Positions 11,369 to 21,214 of a stretch of 64,000 bases of DNA are shown here, in pieces. The stretch's first letter is position 1. Each line of letters begins with the position of its first letter. The translations under genes and the position numbers were made by a program. A model generated the notes under the pieces. It did not search any database and was not told the origin of the DNA. It was given only the letters and a program-made list of their open reading frames with translations. Origin of the DNA: Nectonema munidae (lineage: Eukaryota; Nematomorpha; Nectonematoida; Nectonematidae); contig JAUIRK010000042.1 in the NCBI GenBank assembly GCA_030549495.1, forward strand, positions 1 through 64,000, read 5' to 3'.

Positions 11369-12451
11369 TCATGAATAAATGTTTGGATTGTATAAGTGTC
11401 CCGTTGAAGCTATGTTGACATTATTCATCATATGTCTGTAGTAGTTTGTACAGTCAAATGTTGAAATGGAGTTGACACCTTCTTTGATTATAGAAGAAAA
11501 AGACATGTTTTGCGTTGATGAAGTCATCAAGTTTCTTACTTTACTTTTAACCTTAGAGAAAACATTCTCGCAAGGGTTTAACATGAAAGAATAAGGTGAA
11601 AGAAACTTCAGTAGGTATTTTCCATTTTGTTGAAAAATTTCTTTAACTACTTTACTTTTGTGAATTTTGGCATTATCAAGCACAATCCAGGCATCGCTTT
11701 TAATTGTAGTATCTGGGTTTAGCTTTTCGAACAAATTTTCGATAAATTTCATAAATTTCTTACTGTTGCAAGTGCCATCTTCAATAATTTCATAGTGAAT
11801 GACTTTGAAACAATTCATAGCAAGAACTAGGGAAACATTATGTCCTTTGTTTGTTGGTATCACTACACTTGCCCGGGTGCCTTTCTTTGATCGCGCTTGT
11901 GAGCGACTCAAGTGCAAGTTAAAACCACTTTCGTCAATGAAAATCAACGACTCTTGTGAGCTTGGAGCACTATTTTGAAATTCTTGCGTGTAACATTTTC
12001 TTTTTAACACAATGTCTTCTCTATTTACAGCTTCAATCTGTTTATTAACACGCTTGAGTGTAACTTTCAAGTCATTCACTAAGTAGCTATGGATAGTACT
12101 AATAGCTATTTTTATCGAGTACTTTTCTTTGATTTTTTCTCCAATTTCTTCTAGAGTCATCATGGGATTGCTCTCTACTAAGCTTTCCAAAAAAACGGGT
12201 CTTTCAGGTGTAAGCACCTTCTTTTTATGTCCACCATGGGACTTTTTCGAGTTGTCTTCATTGCTGTGCTTATCATCATAATTTTGGAGGATAGACTTTG
12301 CAGTTGAGTATTTTATACCAAGGATTTCTGATGATCGCTTAATGGATAAAAACTCTGTGGAAAGAAGCTTGATTAATTCAACCTTTTTTTCATTTGAAAT
12401 TTTGTTATACATGATAGAAATGCTGAGTCCAAGTCTAACTGGACTTTCCAT
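11369..12451 (-). CDS. Tc1/IS630-type transposase (DD35E)
   Basis: 360 residues from the ATG of MESPVRLG. The frame is open 37 codons further upstream, but that part has no family features. N-terminal helix-turn-helix segments (about residues 18-60 and 80-140) would bind the inverted repeats. The DDE_3 catalytic core shows D173 in IFIDESGF, D259 in IVLDNAKIH and E295 in NPCENVFSKVK. There are 35 residues between the second aspartate and the glutamate, so this is a DD35E type, not the DD34E of Tc1 or DD34D of mariner. The LSPYSFMLNPCEN stretch is the usual signature before the glutamate. The gene lies wholly inside the element and no break is seen, so the copy could be active. Subfamily assignment needs a tree. 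Confidence 0.88.
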   Translation of the reverse strand: MESPVRLGLSISIMYNKISNEKKVELIKLLSTEFLSIKRSSEILGIKYSTAKSILQNYDDKHSNEDNSKKSHGGHKKKVLTPERPVFLESLVESNPMMTLEEIGEKIKEKYSIKIAISTIHSYLVNDLKVTLKRVNKQIEAVNREDIVLKRKCYTQEFQNSAPSSQESLIFIDESGFNLHLSRSQARSKKGTRASVVIPTNKGHNVSLVLAMNCFKVIHYEIIEDGTCNSKKFMKFIENLFEKLNPDTTIKSDAWIVLDNAKIHKSKVVKEIFQQNGKYLLKFLSPYSFMLNPCENVFSKVKSKVRNLMTSSTQNMSFSSIIKEGVNSISTFDCTNYYRHMMNNVNIASTGHLYNPNIYS

Positions 12452-13103
12452 CTCACTAAACACCAATCGGCCCTTGTTACAAAAGAATAGCTCTATTATA
12501 TATAGTATTTTACAAGAATTTATGTGACAATATATAAATACAACTGAGAGAATGTAAAGCATTCTCTTTATATACTACTATTTAGAGAACCGATACGAAT
12601 ACATCACATATGAAACAAAAAATACGAAAAATGGGCAAATCTGTGCATGTTTTAAATGTTTCAACATGAACTAAAAGAAAAAGACAACTTCAATACAACT
12701 GTTTTTTTAGTTCATTTTGAAGTTTAAAACAGTTTGTTTTACCAGCTATTTTAGTAAAAAGTTTAAGACATTCTTTATCTAAAAAAATTTTAAAAATACC
12801 AAAAACAAAGTGAAAAATTTCGAGTTTTTGAAAACAAAAACTCATTATAATTTTGTTTATAAACAAATTATTCAAAAAAAACAACTTGAGGCTGATTTTA
12901 AGAGCTTTCTCATGAGATATATTTTGAAATTCAGCAAAATTGAAAAAGAAATCTTTTCCAGATGTAAACAAAAACTTTGAAACTTGCACAAACAATTGAA
13001 AATAAATTTCATGAAGTACACAAGAAAAAATCGATTCATTTTAGCTTCATTGCAGAAAGGAATATAAAATTATTATTTTTAATTTGTATATTTTTTTTAC
13101 ATT

Positions 13104-13403
13104 ATTTTGAGTAAAAAATTTCGTAAAAATTAAAAAAAATATATTTCCAATTTTTCTTTACTTTAAAGCAGATTTAATGATAAAGTCAGAAGGACGAACT
13201 TAAAATGAAAAAAGACGAACTTGAAATGAAAAGGGACGAACTTAAAATGAAAAAGGACGAACTTAAAATGAAAAAGGACGAACTTAAAATGAAAAAAGAC
13301 GAACTTAAAGTGAAAAAAGACGAACTTAAAGTGAAAAAAGACGAACTTAAAATGAAAAAGGACGAACTTAAAATGAAAAAGGACGAACTTAAAGTGAAAA
13401 TGC
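13104..13403. repeat. Right TIR with ten 21-bp units
   Basis: Mirror image of the left arm: unique inner part from 13104, then ten 21-bp units at about 13189-13397, then the tip ending AAAATGC before the TA at 13404-13405. Confidence 0.9.
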
Positions 13404-13645
13404 TATATATAAAAAAATTTAATTAATATTTTTTGATTAAAAGAATCTGAACTGTCACCTGTCTGCTTATACCAGTGTTTCACCGTACTCTACTCGATGT
13501 CCAAGAGAGGGGGATGAGGCAAATCCGCACCCCAATGCAGGAAAACTTCTCAATCCACCCTATCATAGGATGAAACTCGACGAGTAAGTATATAAATATA
13601 TGAAGAAATGACTGGATGTTAAGTTATTTGGTTTGTGCTAATTTA

Positions 13646-13785
13646 AGAGTGTCTGGCTTCAATATCAGTAAAGAATTTCTCAATATCCGTGATGTATTTA
13701 TGTAAGTAAATTTGTAATAATGTCGAAGCAAAGAGCTTGTATTATTATTATTATTATTTCTATTGATATTGAAGCCAGACAGTCT
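13646..13785. repeat. Short inverted repeat, 25-bp arms
   Basis: The arms 13646-13670 and 13761-13785 are reverse complements with two mismatches and share GTCTGGCTTCAATATCA. They enclose 90 bp that includes an ATT microsatellite. This could be a small MITE or a hairpin transcript; no target duplication is clear. Confidence 0.65.
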
Positions 13786-16700
13786 AATATGCGCATGCTA
13801 CAATTTTTTCAATTATTGAATTAGTTAATCAATAACTCACTAACGAAGCAGCAAAGTATAAACTTAAAAACTAACTTATTCACTTCTAACTAACAATCTA
13901 ACTCTACCTCAAAAGTTTTCCTATGCGCAGTTTGCTTACGTACACTTTGTTTAACGAAAAGTTCTCCATTTTAAATTATTTAAAAAAAAATTATTTACTA
14001 ATATATCGAACTGTCCTTGAGTTTCTACTCTTCAGAGTACATTAATATTTCTTCGTGGCTGAATATTCAGAGAAAAATATTAAATATGTTTAAAAGATTT
14101 TTATATAAATTCTTAATTTTTACTGTAAATTTGTATTATTTTGTGCTTTTTTTTACAAAAAAAAGTCCATAAAACATTATTTTTATTAATTTAAAACTTT
14201 TTAAAAATAAATTTGTAAATGATTTATTTGCATTTTTTTTTATATATTTATAATTAAAAAAATATATTTTTAGTATTAATAAATTCTATTTAAATATCTT
14301 TTCATTTTTAGTTAGTAAATTTTTTGTGTTTAGTTGATTAATTAGTTTTTAAATTTTATATTTAGTTGTTGAACAAGTGAAAATTTTTTAAATGTAATCA
14401 GAATTCAAAAAAAAGTTTGTAGAGAAAATATCCGTAAATAAATTGCCCGGTTAAAGCTCGATGTACAATTACGCCTTCTTCATCAAAGTAACATACCGTA
14501 ATTTTAATCTTATTGATTTAGTTTATATTTGAATTAGTTAGTTTGAGTTTATCCAAAAAATGGAAAAAAATGGAGAAAAATTATTTTTTTTTTAGAAAAT
14601 AAAGTCAAATTCTTTTTAAAAATAAAAATATTTTCATTTATTTTCTAGATTTTTTGAAGGAAATTTGAATTATGATCGTACATTATGAAATAACATGAAA
14701 CTTTTAAATAAAAAAAAATGCTTACTCTTTTTAGCATGTAATGTGAAAACAGAGTTTGAGGAGCGATAGATAGGTTTCACTATCTGAAAGAAGAATTATA
14801 CCCGAGATCTGCAAGATTATGTGTACATTACTCAGTTTTCAATTCAGAATTCGATAAATGAATTCAAAAGTTAATTAACAAACTTCCAGTTTTCTTTTGT
14901 GTTTTTATCGCAATATAAGTGTTTAAAATACTCTTCCACATTGGGTTGAAAAGGGAATCATATTTGCAGATAATATTTTAAAAGTTTGAATAAACTTTAA
15001 AAAAATTTTTTGATATTTTTATGAACTTTTTTATTTAAGATAAATATATACACCTAAAAAATAATTTGATAACTTTTTTTTTATTGTTAATGCTTTGAAA
15101 ATGCAAAAAAAAAAGTTTGCATTCCCTAACAAGACAGATAATAATCATTCTTCACAAAAGAAGGAGTTTGAAGCAAATTTTGTCTCTTTTTTCAGTTTCA
15201 AAAACAAATTGACAAGTAGTGTGAAGTTTATTGGGGAAATAAATTTTTTTTTTTAATATTTTTTAACTTCCCTCGTCACCATGAGATCAAGGCGTTGCAA
15301 TGCGTTCTTTTTTTTGAAGTATTTTAATGGCTTGATATCATGACGAGGAATGAGAGTGGAAGAAAATGTTGATTTTTTGAATCTTTTTCTTTATTCTTAC
15401 TCCTTATCCATGAATAAAATGCGCAATTTTCGTAAAATTCACCAAGCTATAACAAAATGAAGCAGAAATTGCATGTGGAATGAAAGGAAATCATTCTTTA
15501 TATTGTGAATGAAATTTTTTTCGGCTAAATGTTTTCCTAGCAAGAATTTCTTTTAAAAAATGATAGATAAAAAAGAACGATGTAGCACTCTTCGTAGGCA
15601 AGATGTTTCGTGTCCAAGACACTTTGTACGTAGATTTTGAGATTTTATACACAGTTTTTTTTAATTTTATCTACGAAATAAACAATTTAAGTACGAAATA
15701 TCTTGGTTCTCGATAAAAGCGCCGTGTTTTAATAAGTCAAGCAATAGTTCTATGTATTGCGTACTATATTTAGAGTCGGTCTTAATGATTCTTTTCATAT
15801 ATCAAGCGATGCTTGGAATAATTCTCTACCTGTGTGCCCAAGAGTGTGTTTTTGTGGGGCATGCCGAAATATGATTGGGCTTTGCATCTCTGACATTGGG
15901 TGTTCGTGTGATTTGTCTTGAATACTTAAAAATGCAGTCCATTTTTTGAAATCATCACAAATGTTCAAAGTCAAAATCTTTAAAAAAAACACACTTTCTC
16001 AAGCTTAGATTATTTTAATTTATGGTATTGCATCCTAAGAGAGATTATTCTTTTTTCAGCATCAAAAATCGCACTCAGCATGACCGGATCATTCATTACC
16101 AAAGACTTCATTCTCTAGCCCGTTTGCTGAAACAAAGTTAATGTTTTACTAAGGTCTCGGAAAAATAAATTTCAAAAAATTTAGTATCATTAAAAATGAT
16201 TTAATTTTAGGCAATCAGATACGCCGTTTCTGCGCATTTGATTAGAATAGTCAAAATTTATTCAAGAAATATTCAAAATAATTGGTTGGATTATAGCGTA
16301 ATTTGATTGGTTATCAAATTTTTTTATCCAATCAGATCAAAGAGTTAGCGTACTCATTCGTTCAGCCTGGCATTACAAGAAAGAGCATAACTTTCATTAT
16401 TATTAAAAGAAATGTTTTATGGTCAACTCGCTCCAATGTAATAAATAAGCAAAACAAAATATTTCACGTTTCTTATTTCTCAACTTACCTACTATATGTT
16501 TATAAGTGTGAGTGAGGCATGATTTAAAACAGAGTTTGCCATCATGATAACTAACACACGTGAGTGAATTCCTCCCTCTTCACGTTATAGGATAGGATAG
16601 ATTCTCTTTGCTTTTTCCTTGGTTGAAATGCTAAATTGATATCACTTTTCTCACAACACAGCAAGCAAGCGATATAGAGAAGATGATATGGCCTAACTCA

Positions 16701-18226
16701 GTAGTACTCATAACATCTCGTGTGTTCATTCCTCTCTTGCGTTTATATCCAGTGCTGGTGTAACCGCAAATATTAACGATGCCTTCGCGAGTGTATTTGC
16801 CCCCATCATCATCATCATCATCATCTTTTGCGGTATATAAACAATAATAAATGATGATGTGAGGCACGCAAGAACAGGCTTGTGAGGAAACGCGGTCATC
16901 AGATTTCCTTCTGCGCCCCTTCTTTGATACTCAATGTGTAAGCAGCACTTTTCACTTTTTCCCTTTTTGTTCGGATGACTTCGCTCTAACCTCGTTCAAG
17001 AGGCGATCATCCCCGAACCGAATTGCAACAAGTGGTACCAAATTGGAGTGGTGCCCTGATTCACCCTAATTTTACGTCTTAGAAAGTTTTAAAAGAAATG
17101 GGAGACGGAGAAAAATGTCAAAGCAACTTTATTCAAACAAAAATGATATTTGAACTTGAGTCACTTGGAGGATGAAAAATAGGATGCATTTTTGGACTCT
17201 TGGAGGCGAAGGACTATTTTTTTAGTTTAATTAACTTGTTTCAAACTTGTTTACATTTTCTTTTGCTTTGATATCAACCTTGAAGAATTTTGGTACTTTG
17301 CTATAAATGATTGAGTACAAAAAATGAAACGTTGGCTTTTTAGGAGGAAAAGATGTGAGTGACTTTTCACTGGGATAAATTTTTTTTCAAAATTAGGGGC
17401 AATCTTCAGTTTTTGGAAAGGAAATAAAAGTAATGCGCTGTATTTCGATGTTTTTAAATATTTAGAATGAATTTTTTTTTTTATAAATTTTTAAAATGAA
17501 TTTTTGACTTTAAACTATTTAAAAAACACTCAAATTTATCGCATAACTTAATTTATTTTAAAAAAGGTTTCCGTTCAATTTAACTTATAATAAATCAATA
17601 AAAAAAGTATATGTATTTATTTTTAATTTGTAAATTAAAATTTTTAGACAAGATTTCTTTGTAAATCAATTACAATTTAGCAATAATAACACACCCAAAG
17701 CAGTACGTATATTGTTAAATCAAGTTCAGCCCAAAAGTTCTTTTTTCAAAAAATTCATTCCTGTGCCACCACGCATTAAATCGATAACCATATATCAAAA
17801 TATTCAAAAGGGCGTGATTAAATTTTCAAGCCGAAAGACATGTGACAGTTTAATTATTTTCTTATTGTTTCAAAAAAAAATGGCTATTCTAATTTAGTAA
17901 TCCTTTTTTGGTTGACGTCATGGTGAATAATAATTAAACTCTGATCCAAAGTAATGTAAATCTTTATCCAATCATTAAATTCGGGATATTTTTTGCAGAA
18001 ATTTGCACATTTAATATATACTTGTTCATTTCTTACATCTCTTGAACGATTCCACTTCGTGATCGACTCATCTTTCTCATTTAGTTATTGGATGATTAAC
18101 TTATTTTAAAAAAGTATTAAATAATATTAATAGTAATGTATGTTGGAGGTGAGGAAGCAAATAATATCGATTTGAGCTTTACAAATAAAACATTTTCAAA
18201 TGCTATTTCTTGAAATTAATCTTTTA
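13786..18226. other. Gene-free AT-rich stretch
   Basis: No coding frame here resembles a known protein. Visible items are a GTTA-type tract near 13.8-13.9 kb, an imperfect hairpin at 15271-15348 (CCTCGTCA against TGACGAGG), and a (CAT)n tract at 16803-16825 within a locally less AT-rich segment (16.58-17.08 kb). That segment could be regulatory or hold an unrecognised exon. Confidence 0.4.
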
Positions 18227-18230
18227 TTAA

Positions 18231-18349
18231 CCCGTTAACGCCAAGAGTCGACTTTACAAAAATAAAATCGTCTGCGTTTATCAAAGCTCTTTAATACAAA
18301 TCTTCTGCTTTACATTAAATATCGTCTGATTATTCTGGTCGGTGACGGG
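18231..18349. mobile_element. TTAA-flanked MITE, 119 bp
   Basis: It is bounded by TTAA (18227-18230 and 18350-18353). The ends are inverted: CCCGTTAACGCC, and CCCGTCACCGACC when the right end is read inward. The interior carries GTCGACTTTACAAAAAT and ATCGTCTGCGTTTAT. The copy at 46267-46386 is the same family in reverse. TTAA duplication and small size point to a piggyBac-mobilised MITE. Confidence 0.8.
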
Positions 18350-18353
18350 TTAA

Positions 18354-18525
18354 GTTAAAAACTTGTCGTGTGCTGTCCATTTTTTATCTTCAAATCAAAT
18401 CGATGGAAAATAAAATCAAAATTTCCACACGCCCAAATGGCATAATGGTGAAAGCATAGGGTCTCGATCCAGTAATCCTGGGTTCGATCGCCAATCTTGA
18501 CATCTCTCTATGATCTTTCCAGTTA
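18354..18525 (+). repeat. tRNA-derived SINE family B
   Basis: Within 18425-18500 is a tRNA-like segment with an A-box-like TGGCATAATGGTGAAAGC and a B-box GGGTTCGATCG, followed by the tail GACATCTCTCTATGATCTTT. The roughly 70 bp upstream of the tRNA-like part are also conserved with the copy at 34048-34223, which is unusual for a SINE that starts at its pol III promoter. Confidence 0.7.
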
Positions 18526-18702
18526 TTTCTTAAATTAATCTTTAATTTTAGTTAAAAAGCAAAACAGAATTTCAAAATAACAAAAAACAAACTAAAGCTG
18601 TATAAATAAAATGAAATTGAAATATTCCTTCCATCTTCCAGCCCTATAATAATAATTGAACAAATGAAACATATAAAGGTACTGTGTGGTAAAGTTACCA
18701 TG

Positions 18703-18806
18703 TGTTGAAAGACACAATTGCGCTGCTTGTCTCGAACTATGAGGAAAGTAGGCTTGATGCGGTATCGAACCCAAGGCGTTGAGTAATCGAATCCCGCATC
18801 TAACTT
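18703..18806 (-). repeat. tRNA-derived SINE family A
   Basis: Minus-strand copy with TTAGATGCGGGATTCGATTA, a B-box GGGTTCGATACC, and a tail with CGCAATTGTG. It matches copies at 28481, 45065 and 63301. Confidence 0.7.
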
Positions 18807-19050
18807 ATAAATTCTCAATCTCTTTGATATTTTGAGAAAAAATGCTTATTCCCGTTTTTTTTTATATAAAAAAAAAGATTTATCTCGCTGCATTTGACAA
18901 AAAATAGTGAGTTTTTTTTAAAGAAAGAAATGATATTTTATTATTACTTCATGCAAAATTTGTTTAAAAATGGCTAAAATCATTGAGTGAGGAACCAAAG
19001 AAAGTCGAGGGACGGATAACCTTTGCCTACACTCATAACCCATATTCTAT

Positions 19051-21078
19051 ATGAAGGCATGTTATTTTTGTTCAGATACTGCATGCATCATAACAGTATT
19101 CACTTCTTTCTTCCTCTTTTGCATCGTCGAATTTCTATCCAAAAGGTATGCAAGAAAAAGAAAACACAATTTCAACCTTGCTAAGCAATCCCAAGTTCTT
19201 CCGTGCGGAGCTAGAAAGTTTAATTATCCTGAAAGCGCCATTTGTGGCCAGTCGTGCTCTGTTGAAAAGCTAACGATTTTAGACGCTTTTTTGGCTGGGA
19301 AAGAAGTTTCCAACGACGGTGAATGCTTAGGCTATCTTGATGCAAAGTGTACAAAGTACATATGGCTAACGTACTCCCAAGTGATTGACAAAGCCAACAG
19401 CCTTGGCTCCGGTTTGATGAAAGTCTGTCAAGGATTTCAAGAAAATAAGCTGATTGGCATTCACATGAAGAATTGTGTGGAGTGGAGTTTGTGCGAACTT
19501 GCTGCCTATATGTTTTCCTTGGTTCCTGTTCCTATCTACTCCTCTTTCGATATCGTAAAATGCATATACATCATTAATGAATGCAAACTACGATTGGTTG
19601 TTTGCGATTCTTCACAGCGCGTCAATCAACTCTTGCAATACGCCGAAAATGTGAGCTGCCTCAAAGTTATCATATTGAAAGGGAATCAGTATACTTTTGA
19701 CTTTTCAAAAAATTACCCTATCAAAGTTTTTCGCTTTTCTGAAGTTGAAGAGTTGGGAGAAAAAGATCTCATTAAACCAAGACCTTCAAAATCAGATGAT
19801 CTTATGACAATTTGTTATACAAGTGGAACAACAGCGGAAAAACTTAAAGGCGCTATGATAACGCACAAAAATGTTCTTTCTTGCATCCACTCTCTTTGTG
19901 AGTTAAATGCAGGAAAGAGACAAAAGTTTACCCATCTTTCTTTCCTGCCGTTAGCACATATGGCTGAAAGAAGCTTAATTCCGTATATTTGTTATAATGG
20001 AGGGCGTGTCGCATTTTATTCCGGTAATATGAACAACTTTCAAAGAGACATCAAACTAGCTGCTCCTGATATCGTCTTCTTGGTCCCTAGACTTCTGCAC
20101 AAATTTGAAGAAAAACTGAAACTCAGGTTGGAGGAGAACTTTTTCAAAAACTTTTTTTTCCATTTCATCCTGTGTACAAAGTTAAAACTCATAAAGCTGG
20201 GCTTCATGGATGTGCGTTCTTTTTTGGATTTTGTGTTTGCGCAAGCTAGAGATGTTCTAGGAGGCAATGTGAAAGTAGCCTTCTGTGGTTCTGCTTCAAT
20301 CTCTGCTTCCCTGCTCACAAAGTGGCGTTGCATTTTAGGTTGCGATATACTGCATGGGTATGGGGTGACTGAATCATGTCCAGCCATTACACTTTCTTTG
20401 CCTGGTGATGTCATCGACTCTGCGGTTGGACCGCCAATGTTGCATAACCAAGTAAAATTGATTGACGTTTGCGAAGAAGATCTGCAATATACTGCGTCTG
20501 AGGGCCAAGGAGAGATTTGTTTCAAAGGAGACAATGTTTTCAGAGGATACTTCAACGACGAAGTTCTAACTCGAAAAACAATTGATGGCGATGGATGGGT
20601 GCACACGGGAGATGTCGGAGAGTGGCTTAGCAATGGAGCTCTTAGAATCATTGACAGGAAAAAGAATATCTTCAAGAGTGCGCATGGAGAATTTGTTTCA
20701 TCTGAAAGGATAGAAAATATTTACGCTAAAAGTAATTATGTCAATCAAATTTTGGTGTGCAACAACAACGATGCATCCGCCTTGATCGCTCTCATCTTCC
20801 CAAACTTTGATATGAGTGTAATAAAGCCGTATCAACATTCTCTTTATGATAAAAACTCGTTTGGCTATCAAACAGTGAAGGAAATCGTGTTCAAGGATAT
20901 GATAGCTTGTGAAGATTTGGATGGAGAAAAGTTATTAGGTTATGAAAGAGTTAAAGACATCATTTTGGTGCCTATGGAGATCAGTGTTGAAAATGGCTTA
21001 CTCACTCCAACTTTCAAAATGAAGAGATTCTTGATCAAAAATATTTACAAACGTGAAATTATGGCTCTTTCTATATAA
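19051..21078 (+). CDS. Long-chain acyl-CoA synthetase (ACSL-type)
   Basis: 675 residues in one exon. It would convert long-chain fatty acids to acyl-CoA via an acyl-adenylate, feeding lipid synthesis and beta-oxidation at ER or mitochondrial membranes. Residues 11-28 form a hydrophobic anchor, as in animal ACSLs. AMP-binding motifs appear in order: a phosphate loop (YTSGTTAEKLKGAM, 256-269), FLPLAHMAER (298-307), GYGVTES (436-442), DGWVHTGDVGEW (514-525), and the ACSL-type IIDRKKNIF with HGEFV (533-549). The C-terminal lysine region TPTFKMKR is at 652-659. Length is normal for the family. Oddity: the phosphate loop, normally TSGTTGxPKG, has one extra residue and lacks the conserved G and P. 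The gene is intronless, unlike the CCT4 and VOPP1-like genes here, so it could be a retrogene. It has its own poly(A) signal and no close neighbours. Confidence 0.93.
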   Translation: MKACYFCSDTACIITVFTSFFLFCIVEFLSKRYARKRKHNFNLAKQSQVLPCGARKFNYPESAICGQSCSVEKLTILDAFLAGKEVSNDGECLGYLDAKCTKYIWLTYSQVIDKANSLGSGLMKVCQGFQENKLIGIHMKNCVEWSLCELAAYMFSLVPVPIYSSFDIVKCIYIINECKLRLVVCDSSQRVNQLLQYAENVSCLKVIILKGNQYTFDFSKNYPIKVFRFSEVEELGEKDLIKPRPSKSDDLMTICYTSGTTAEKLKGAMITHKNVLSCIHSLCELNAGKRQKFTHLSFLPLAHMAERSLIPYICYNGGRVAFYSGNMNNFQRDIKLAAPDIVFLVPRLLHKFEEKLKLRLEENFFKNFFFHFILCTKLKLIKLGFMDVRSFLDFVFAQARDVLGGNVKVAFCGSASISASLLTKWRCILGCDILHGYGVTESCPAITLSLPGDVIDSAVGPPMLHNQVKLIDVCEEDLQYTASEGQGEICFKGDNVFRGYFNDEVLTRKTIDGDGWVHTGDVGEWLSNGALRIIDRKKNIFKSAHGEFVSSERIENIYAKSNYVNQILVCNNNDASALIALIFPNFDMSVIKPYQHSLYDKNSFGYQTVKEIVFKDMIACEDLDGEKLLGYERVKDIILVPMEISVENGLLTPTFKMKRFLIKNIYKREIMALSI

Positions 21079-21208
21079 AGTTTCGTGATGAGAAGTGGAG
21101 TAAGCTTCTTACTTTAGCATTTATTATTGTTGTAGGCAAGAATAATGCAAAAGCTTTCATTACCTCACATTGTATACACTAGCGTTTATTCTTCAACTCT
21201 TTGAAGTG

Positions 21209-21214
21209 AATAAA
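21209..21214 (+). terminator. Poly(A) signal of the ACSL gene
   Basis: AATAAA, 131 bases after the ACSL stop codon. Confidence 0.55.

Larger units (their letters stand above)
10992..13403 (-). mobile_element. Complete Tc1/IS630-type transposon with satellite-bearing TIRs
   Basis: The 2412-bp element is flanked by TA on both sides (10990-10991 and 13404-13405), the superfamily's target duplication. Its inverted repeats are about 300 bp (10992-11290 and 13104-13403) and nearly identical. They consist of a GCATTTTCAC tip, ten tandem 21-bp units, then about 85 bp of unique sequence. A single intact transposase gene lies on the minus strand. The similar arms and open coding frame suggest a recent insertion. 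Confidence 0.9.

Noticed and set aside
12690-12995. 101-codon minus frame inside the IS630-type element
   Set aside because: Low-complexity, rich in F, L and K, with no domain. It lies upstream of the transposase where no second gene is expected.
15271-15348. Hairpin CCTCGTCA...TGACGAGG as a MITE
   Set aside because: The pairing is broken by indels and no target duplication or second copy is seen.
16631-16867. Minus frame with a run of aspartates
   Set aside because: The D run is a (CAT)n microsatellite read on the other strand; the rest has no family features.
18425-18500. Functional tRNA genes at 18.4, 28.5, 34.1, 41.4, 45.1 or 63.3 kb
   Set aside because: A- and B-boxes are present but acceptor stems do not pair, and each lies in a longer repeated unit, so these are SINE heads.
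20040-20675. 211-codon minus frame opposite the ACSL gene
   Set aside because: It is the antisense of a well-supported coding region and has no recognisable domain.
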